Source: Artemisia argyi (taxonomy: Eukaryota; Streptophyta; Magnoliopsida; Asterales; Asteraceae). From it: 64,000 nt of DNA. The stretch spans positions 130,845,823 through 130,909,822 of the forward strand of contig CM060685.1 of NCBI GenBank assembly GCA_030686995.1, read 5' to 3'. Every line of letters begins with the position of its first letter. Position 1 is the stretch's first letter. The notes beneath the pieces were generated by a model that made no database searches, was not told where the DNA came from, and worked only from the letters and a program-made list of their open reading frames with translations. This document shows, piece by piece, positions 62,339-64,000 of this stretch. The position numbers were made by a program, and so were the translations under genes.

Positions 62339-62674
62339 TAATTCCTGGCAGTTTTGGACTTTGACTTTTCCTTGTGTAGTTCTTTATGTACTATCCAAAC
62401 TTGATTAACTTCTGAACTTAGAACTTTGAGATGACAAAACTTAGGTTCTCATATGAATTACTTCATAGATTGGACTTTTGTGCTCGGGAATCTTCGTGTA
62501 ATCGCGTATACTTCATTTTCTTCACTTTTTCTCCATTTTTCCTGCATTTGGCTACATATGCGACAAAAACATACTTTGATACGATTTAGTGGCAAAAGCA
62601 TATAAAACAACCAAATAACATACACAAAAACACTAATAACGCTTATAAAAACATGTTAACTTTGAGCGTTATCA

Positions 62675-64000
<1,326 letters not shown>

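Larger units (their letters stand above)
60595..62674 (-). mobile_element. 3' LTR of a Ty3/gypsy-type element F
   Basis: On the minus strand it starts TGATAACGCTC at 62674, right after a GTTTAAGTGTGGGGGATT polypurine tract, and ends GGTAACTCA at 60595. The length is 2080 bp including a 370-bp exact tandem duplication. It carries a CCGATCGG cluster and a TATAAGG box. The other LTR is outside the window. Confidence 0.8.

Overview
This window looks like intergenic DNA from a large eudicot plant genome. The sequence is AT-rich, contains no intact host gene and is filled with nested retrotransposons, MITEs, microsatellites and decayed gene fragments. Several element-encoded proteins resemble hypothetical proteins I remember from daisy-family (Asteraceae) genomes, so Asteraceae is my best guess. 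That is recognition from memory, not a database result.

Layout. (1) 1-6386: most of a Ty3/gypsy-type element (family 1) with the last bases of its 5' LTR, a tRNA-Asp-like PBS, one broken gag-protease frame ending in an integrase-tail-like segment, a 2.5 kb noncoding 3' region and a full 3' LTR. (2) 6387-31060: an old, possibly Helitron-derived sequence split by a solo family-1 LTR (6878-29791, target duplication GTGTC). That LTR contains two insertions. The first is a reverse-oriented Athila-like element (7650-17818, GTAAC), itself carrying a hAT MITE (CCACTAAG) and a copia-like element (10864-14941, TACTG). The second is a family-1 element (18309-29634, CCTAG) with a different ORF; its 3' LTR holds a truncated Athila-like element with an integrase tail. 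(3) 31881-39955: a solo Athila-like LTR (ATTAC) with another solo LTR inside it (33836-38004, GTTTC). (4) 39961-43863: two fold-back elements made of inverted arrays of a roughly 20-bp repeat. (5) 43864-55380: microsatellites, a tRNA-derived SINE, a Helitron 3' terminus, a copia gag fragment and several decayed LTRs. (6) 55390-57816: a probable Helitron 5' part carrying exon-intron fragments of two unrelated genes, an ABCB26/TAP-like transporter and a cinnamyl alcohol dehydrogenase. (7) 57817-64000: a reverse copia-like element abutted by a reverse gypsy-type element that runs off the window.

Nothing here works as a host pathway. Two regulatory or RNA-level patterns stand out. The Athila-like elements carry four conserved hairpins just upstream of the polypurine tract, with paired base changes between copies. 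In addition, at least six different LTR types carry a family-specific cluster of GC-rich, mostly palindromic motifs just upstream of the TATA box. Both non-autonomous family-1 elements use almost identical LTRs and 3' regions but carry unrelated coding cargo.
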